Position numbers and translations under genes: made by a program
Source: Tilletiaria anomala UBC 951
Taxonomy: Eukaryota > Basidiomycota > Exobasidiomycetes > Georgefischeriales > Tilletiariaceae
DNA length: 37,027 nt
Assembly (NCBI RefSeq): GCF_000711695.1
Contig: NW_013546885.1
Coordinates: 1-37,027, forward strand
Reading direction: 5' to 3'
Part shown: in pieces, positions 31,699-37,027 of the stretch
Layout of the letters: each line of letters opens with the position of its first letter
How positions within the stretch are numbered: the first letter of the stretch is position 1
Notes under the pieces: model-generated
Database searches by the model: none
The model's input: only the letters and a program-made list of their open reading frames with translations
What the model was told of the DNA's origin: nothing

Positions 31699-32208
31699 GA
31701 TGGGCAAGCGTCAGTCGCTCGTTCTTTTCCTCCGTACTTGTCAGTCACCCGCGCACAGCCCGACACTGGGAGCGAGGTAAAGATGTTCGGTGTGCTTGGG
31801 GCCCCTCAGGCTATGAATGCTGGCGACTACGTTAGGATGGCTCCGAGTCACAGTTTTATCCATCATCCACATGTGCATCCTCAATCCATCTCGTATCGAA
31901 GCTCGGTCTCATATCTCCGCCTGGAATTTTGGGCGGAACGCTATTTCTTTCTTTCTTTTGTTCTGAAATAAGAGCTGGGGATGCCGTCAACACAAATCAT
32001 AATTCACTTGTTGCGTCGCTGGTAGCGCAGTGATGCCAGCGAGCAATGGAGCGCATAGGTTACACCGTGCTTCAACATGGCTTAGGAGATTCCTCGAGTA
32101 AACACTCGTGATGAATGGGCAAGTACGGGCGACTGCATGCTGTGCCTGCACTTACTCGTTCCCGGTCCACGTATCTGCGTGCGTTCGAGAGTCAATGTTT
32201 TTTTGGAT
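31699..32208. promoter_or_regulatory. HIS1 upstream region
   Basis: 510 bp between the HIS1 start and the S2P stop. Plus-strand open sequence here runs on from the antisense of HIS1 and is not a gene. It presumably holds the HIS1 promoter and the S2P 3' UTR. Confidence 0.45.
31845..31850 (-). promoter_or_regulatory. Possible Gcn4/Cpc1 binding site upstream of HIS1
   Basis: TGACTC on the minus strand, about 150 bp upstream of the HIS1 ATG. TGACTC is the core of the general amino-acid control element bound by Gcn4/Cpc1, which commonly controls histidine genes. A single 6-mer is weak evidence and the outer bases do not extend to the full palindrome. Confidence 0.3.
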
Positions 32209-34981
32209 CTATGCTACATGTCGTACATTCAGCCAGTGCGACAAGCCATCTATGACGATGACAGAAAGCTCCGCGAGCAGGAAGATCTGAAGTACCCGCC
32301 GGATGCATTGGATGCGGCGCGTGTGCATCTGAGCTGAACTCGTCGAAGCAGACGGCGACACTCCACCCTCCACGTCTTCTCCTTGCCATCCATCGTCTCG
32401 TTCCCGATGTGCCGAGAAGCGGGCGCTGAATAAGAGCAGGAAGGTGGCGAACAGCTCGAGCAGCTCGTTACCGTCCAAGCCCGGGAGTGGAAGCGAATTG
32501 ATCACGATCAAGCTCAGACTGACCAGGACAAAGTACTCTAGTGCAAGCTCTGCGAGTGCCAGAAAGCTGTCCGTCAGAAACGTCGGCAGCAGTGCGCGCA
32601 GCAGCGCTCGCGGTGTGTACGGCGAGACGGTCAACCGCGTCAGCAGCTCCGCTCGCGGAGCTTGAAATAGAAGCGTCGTCGATGGAAAACCTGCACCGCC
32701 GCTGGCCCTTGTCAAGGCTTCGACAGATCTGTCGAGCAGCGTCAGCCGTATCAATTGCTCCCTGGGATTTGGGCGGATGCACAGAGCGTCGCTCGAGGGG
32801 GTCACAGGGCATTCAATCGCACGTTCGCATCGCGAAGCGTTGTACCCGCCAACGCGTCCCTCGAGTAAGCTTGTGATGTCGACGCGATGCAATTCTTTGC
32901 CAGCGTTGTTTCCGCTCAGCTGGAAGCATATTCCCGACCGCGCCGCGTCGGAGTCGCCTTGTGCGATGTCGCAACCGTCCGTCGGTAGCCTCTTCCACTG
33001 TGCTTTGTCGTAGCACCATCCTTTGATCTGGCCATCGGCAGCTGGTGTAGCGATCCCCATCTCCCATTGGCGTAGACGCTGATCAGCATCAGTGCCATTA
33101 ATGCCATTCCAGACAGACTCTCCCCACGTGAAATTTGACGGTGTCTTGTAAAATGCGACGTCGTCGAGAGCAAGAATGATATCGTTGATGCGAACTGCGT
33201 CACCCATCGCTGGCGCCAGCAGAGGTGATGTGCTAGCAATGTTGCTGATGCGCAGGCCCCCTTGCAGGCCCTCGGCGCTTGCAGCTGATAGAGGGTCATC
33301 GCTCCATCCTGCAGCACGTGCGATCCCCGCTAGGTTCCAGGGATACGTATTGGCTCGAAGAAATGAACGATGCGCAACGAGGCCAAGCTGCGCACCTGCA
33401 TCTGGCGAAAAGCTGGAATCGGGCATCAGTCCGACAGTAAAGAAAAACGCAAGCAGCCATAGCACATTTGCACCAATGCCCGCAGCGACCGTGATGGCGT
33501 GCACGCTTTGCAGCTGCACAGCTTTCATGATGACGTCTAGCCGAGGCGCGTCCTGATCAGTCCCCGGCGGTTCACTCTGCATCTCGATATGCTCTGCGGA
33601 AGTGGTACAAGCAGCTGTGGTATTGCCGTTCGCGCTTTGTCCCCCGGACCTGCGGAGCTGGTCCACCGCACGTGCGATGTCCATCTTCTTGATCGCACGG
33701 GGAAAGACGACATAGGCGCCAGCAACGAAGCCCGGGATGGGCATCCAGATGCCGGCTCTTCTCGGCAAGTACGCTGTGGCAGCACCAAGAATGCGCTGGG
33801 ATGCGACTGCCGCCGTAAGCGTATGACCTAGGATTTCATGGATGAACTGAGCGAAAATGAGCGAACCAATCAACAGGGGCAAGTGGGACACCGGGAGCGA
33901 TATGCCGGGTATCTGAGAGCATCATTTTGAAGACTTAGCTGAACTCATCATCAAGGCATTACTTCAAGTGTACACTCACGAGTAAAGACAGATGAGGAGG
34001 TTCTGGTTGGAGTTCTGTCCCGTTGTATGGGGCATCCACATCGCCATCGTTACTGTTGCGACGTGCAAAGATGGAATTCGACAATATGGCATTCGTCTGT
34101 GAATTCCCATCCTGTGCACTGAGCATCACGAAGCGCCAGAACAGCGTTCCAGCCCATATGTGCAGAATGAGCAGGACCAAGAGGGAATAAACGAGTGACG
34201 CAACAATCGTTTGACCCGTGTATGCTCTCATGAGAGCAAGTCGAGATGCTCCGGTTGTGCCTGAGCGGCTTTCATTCGCGCAGTAATCGACAAAACGAGC
34301 CAAGCTGAGGTTGAAGTGCGTCGTTTCGAGCCGCAAGCTCCACCATGATAGTTGCACCGCTGTGACCGCCTCGGGGGACGAGTCGTCCTGTCCTTCGTCC
34401 TCTTCATCGTCGCTATCTGCACCACCTGCACTACTTTCCTCGTCAAATTTCGGGGGAGGAGGTGGGGTAACAGCAGGCGAATGGCCTGTCGGCGAGTCTT
34501 CACAACCGGTGGGCTGTGCAAGTTCATACGCTAAATGCGACCACCTTGACCCCACTGGGGCGCCTCCGTGCATCCACGACGGCAGCGCGCGCAATGCAGC
34601 CTTGACACCATGCAGATGATACTTGCGGACAAGTACCGAGAACGTCGACAGTGCACCACCGGCGGTACCGTAGTCGTACGCATAGCTTGCTTGGTTTCCA
34701 TTGCGGTGATGCAGCCAGGTTCGCAGGACGACTTGCAGGCACAGCCATGGCAGGACCATGGGAATGAGCGTGTGGGCCACGTCCTTCTTGTCTGGAACAT
34801 GCTCGGCCCAGGCACGAGCGAGGAAGATGATCTTGTCCTTGGCCGCGCTCAGCGCATGACCTTGACTTTGAGGAATGCCCATTGGTGTGACCGCCCCATC
34901 ACCCTCAGGTCGGGCCCAGCTATCGTGGGCGAACGCAAGGAGAAGTAAAGAACGGACCGCTGCGGTACACCATCTCGTCAT
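32209..34981 (-). CDS. Site-2 protease (M50 intramembrane metalloprotease), with altered HExxH motif
   Basis: Site-2 proteases cleave membrane-bound transcription factors such as SREBP within the bilayer. Exons 33980-34981 and 32209-33912 (67-nt intron, phase 0) give 901 aa, longer than usual. The N-terminus is hydrophobic (AAVRSLLLLAFA), with further membrane segments at PMVLPWLCLQVVLRTWL and IVASLVYSLLVLLILHIWAG, and an acidic insertion. The core begins IPGISLPVSHLP, typical of S2P, then FAQFIHEILGHTLTAA: His359-Glu360 and His364 are separated by three residues (HExxxH) instead of the family's HExxH. A PDZ-like stretch (GGLRISNIA, GDAVRINDIILALDD) and a Cys-rich luminal part follow. The third zinc ligand region NSLPLPGLDG (Asp814) is intact, followed by membrane helices. 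The start at 34981 (MTRWCTAAV) is the first ATG in the frame. It may be a full enzyme or a pseudoprotease. Confidence 0.88.
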
Positions 34982-35681
34982 TTGCGCTCGATGCGGTCGA
35001 CTAGACGGCCTTGAACACAAAGGGTGTCAGACCGAGGGATCCGCTTAGAAGGGCTGCGGGTGCAAGGACGAACATGTGTGATGCACCTGAAGCGACCAGC
35101 TCGATGACTGGCGCGACGAAGGCCGCTAAAGTCTCTCAGTCGCTCACGAACTTTCCTGGTCCGGTGCGAGTATGCTGGAATCGGGGCATCAAATGCGAAA
35201 GCTAGGATAGGAGGCTGAAGGACTACCACAATCAGCTCTATAATCTGCACGCTATAAGGCATAGTGAAACCCTTGCATATCACCTGGTTGTCAGAATTGA
35301 GTTCTGCCTTTGAACCACACTGAGGGACTCAACTGAAAGCACTACGCGTGCGCGATTACGTACATCTCTCAGGCCGGGTTCATGTACAAACAGAAGGCCT
35401 TACTGCTCATGCAAGGCTTTGCGATGACGTGGTGACATGCATCTTCGGTGAAGCGGCACAAGCATTTGTAACGAGCATCAACACATTCATTGCAAAGTTT
35501 CCTTCGCGCTGCGCTTGCCTCCTGCACAGGAAACAGAGTGGAAGCCAGCGCGAAAGTCGACATAAGCCATACACACGCGCTTCATAGACCCATCAGAGAA
35601 CCGAGATGAGAGACCAGGGAAGGGGAAAACAATGTGCGGACGGAACGCCTAGGAGAGAAGGCCGCCCTGACTGTAGGGCGC
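34982..35681. other. Intergenic region between S2P start and SNC1 stop
   Basis: 700 bp containing the S2P promoter and the SNC1 3' UTR. A 79-codon plus-strand frame (35348-35587) and its antisense show no motif. Nothing else seen. Confidence 0.45.
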
Positions 35682-36752
35682 TTACTTGTGCCCGAACTTA
35701 ACGACGATCGGGATGACGATGATGCCGAGAAGGATGAGGATACCGACGATGAGGATGATTCTCATTCTGCAGGGAGTTTGAAGTCAATCGATGAAATGAC
35801 ACTTCTATTTCTCGGAGGAGACAGTGTGGCGTTGGGCCATCGCCCAGAACAATACTCACTTCATCTGTGTAAGTCACACGTGTGCGTTCAACGAGACGTA
35901 ATCGGGATGTGGTGTTGCATGAGAGGAACAAAACCAAGGCAGTTAGCAATCACCACTCTGAAAGGGGGAAGGCGGTGAGTGTTTCCAAGCAGCCACACAG
36001 GCATTCTGCGGGAAGTTCCAAGCACATTTGTAATCGGAGTGCTCCGACTAAAGGCCACAACCCCCCCTGACACCACCGAGGTTACTAGCCGACCTAGCTT
36101 CTGCGGACATGCACTTGCGATTTGCACATTGTTGACCTTATAGGAAGAGCCGTTGAATGCTTGAAGCACCAGGCATGCCAGCCGAATGCAAACTGCCGGT
36201 TGCCCCAGGCCTTTCATCACAGCCGCTGGGGCTTCCCATCCTTGCCCTCCTCTACCCCTCACCTAGCCAAACATACAGCTGCCAACCGCAGCAGCCAGCC
36301 TTTATGGGAAAGGGTACTCACATCCTTCCACCACATCTGCTTCCGGACCCTGTTGGCGCCGCGTCGGAAACCTTGCGCCGAGACAGCGAGGTTGTCTGTG
36401 CGACGGGGTGGTCAAGGATTCCAGTCATTCCGGGAGGGAAAAGGGGGGAAGGACAGAGAGCAGTGCATCAGTATGCTGCGCTAATCAAGCGCTTGGAAGA
36501 TCGGTAATAGGCTCCTTGCGGCGCCAGGACAGCGTAAGCGGGAGAGCTAAACGCACCCGTCTTGTCCTGCAAGCTGTTCAAGTTCTCTCCACGCTCGTTG
36601 ACCTTGTTGATATTGTCCCTCATGACGCCGACCGTCTCGTCGATCTGCGCTTGGATCTGCGCAGTCTTCGTGTTGCCGGCGCCCTGGCGCTCGCCGCCTG
36701 CGGATGAGGGGATGTACGGATCATAGGCGCCGGTGGACTCGTTGTACGACAT
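35682..36752 (-). CDS. SNC1: R-SNARE synaptobrevin (Snc1/Snc2)
   Basis: A vesicle SNARE for exocytosis and endocytic recycling. Four exons: 36557-36752, 36322-36395, a 5-nt microexon 35860-35864 and 35682-35766. They give 119 aa, the normal size. After a short N-terminus ([17 protein letters not shown]) the SNARE motif runs [20 protein letters not shown], with the zero-layer Arg in NERGE, then LNSLQDKT joined to [19 protein letters not shown]. The juxtamembrane QMWWKD is followed by MK from the microexon, then [20 protein letters not shown] as the tail anchor and VVKFGHK at the end. Phases are 1, 0 and 2. Without the microexon, the third and last exons do not join in frame and the conserved WWKDMKMR is lost. 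Introns are 161, 457 and 93 nt, longer than elsewhere in the window. Confidence 0.93.
35860..35864 (-). other. SNC1: 5-nt microexon of SNC1 (ATGAA)
   Basis: On the minus strand the sequence TTACACAG-ATGAA-GTGAGTATTG has a perfect acceptor and donor flanking five bases. It adds Met and two bases of Lys, completed by the A that follows the CTGCAG acceptor of the last exon, giving [14 protein letters not shown], the conserved synaptobrevin juxtamembrane sequence. Confidence 0.88.
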
Positions 36753-37027
36753 GTTGTATGAGTGAATGTGTGCGAGTGCGAATGGCTCCTGCTGTGTGGC
36801 CCTGCGATTTCTACCGCTTTGCTGCTGGTGAGAGCCGAGGCGAAGCGATGAAGAAAGGTGCAAGCAAGAGCTGACCAGGACGAGACAGAACAGCACACTG
36901 TATCTGGGATGGGGGTTGTTGCGAAGGGCTCACCTGCCGGATATGGCATTATCGGAGTGCAGGACAACGAGGAGACGAGATGCCGACGGGAGCACGCACG
37001 CACAGCCGCCCGACATCAGGCGCCTGG
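36753..37027. promoter_or_regulatory. SNC1 upstream region
   Basis: The last 275 bp of the window lie upstream of the SNC1 ATG and probably hold its 5' UTR and promoter. Frame remains open for 48 codons upstream without an ATG and without SNARE-like content. No other gene is visible before the window ends. Confidence 0.4.

Noticed and set aside
36100-36250. C/D-box snoRNA in the long SNC1 intron
   Set aside because: A GTGATGA C-box-like string is present, but I found no CTGA D box within a sensible distance on the same strand and no terminal stem.

Overview
The window is a chromosome end of a fungus, most likely a basidiomycete; I would guess Ustilaginomycotina. Its first 70 bases are a (CCCTAA)n telomere tract. 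Inward from it lies compact, GC-rich, gene-dense DNA. Every gene I could resolve carries short spliceosomal introns (mostly 58-109 nt, donors mainly GTGAGT, GTGCGT or GTAAGT). Vip1-, Ssp120- and Msp1-type proteins and an intersectin with a RhoGEF tail point to fungi, and the intersectin points to basidiomycetes. Exon structures were worked out by hand from splice signals, reading-frame phase and family alignment from memory; the phases close exactly in all resolved genes.

Layout. 1-70 telomere; 71-1339 bare subtelomere; TRM5 (-, 1340-3693); decayed aldo-keto reductase pseudogene (+, about 4296-5337); cytosolic/mitochondrial arginyl-tRNA synthetase (-, 5473-7576) with a diverged about 90-bp duplication upstream; AYR1-like acyl-DHAP reductase (+, 8658-9698); an unrecognised FHA + FYVE-like zinc finger + C-terminal hydrophobic protein (-, 10117-11922); RNase P/MRP subunit POP4 (-, 12616-13885); Qc-SNARE TLG1 (+, 14313-15164); a single reading frame joining a Vip1 RRM protein to an Ssp120/nucleobindin-like EF-hand protein (-, 15901-18389); tRNA-splicing endonuclease subunit SEN34 (+, 18900-20396); an intersectin/Pan1-like EH-WH2-SH3-SH3 gene (+, 20846-25060) that very probably splices on into a DH-PH RhoGEF module (+, to 27422); proteasome beta-3 PUP3 (-, 27594-28411); AAA ATPase MSP1 (+, 28974-30278); HIS1 (-, 30509-31698); a site-2 protease (-, 32209-34981); synaptobrevin SNC1 (-, 35682-36752), which contains a 5-nt microexon.

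No operon-like logic is expected. Themes are tRNA and RNA processing (TRM5, RRS1, POP4, SEN34), membrane traffic (TLG1, SNC1, the intersectin, Ssp120-like) and proteostasis (PUP3, MSP1, S2P). The observations most worth a second look are the 5-nt microexon in SNC1, the intron overlapping the stop codon of the intersectin gene, the Vip1-Ssp120 joint reading frame with an internal signal peptide that has no initiator Met, the HExxxH (not HExxH) active-site motif in the site-2 protease, the FHA/FYVE-like protein, and a mitochondrial-targeting-like non-AUG extension on arginyl-tRNA synthetase. I saw no tRNA, rRNA, CRISPR array, transposon or virus-like element.
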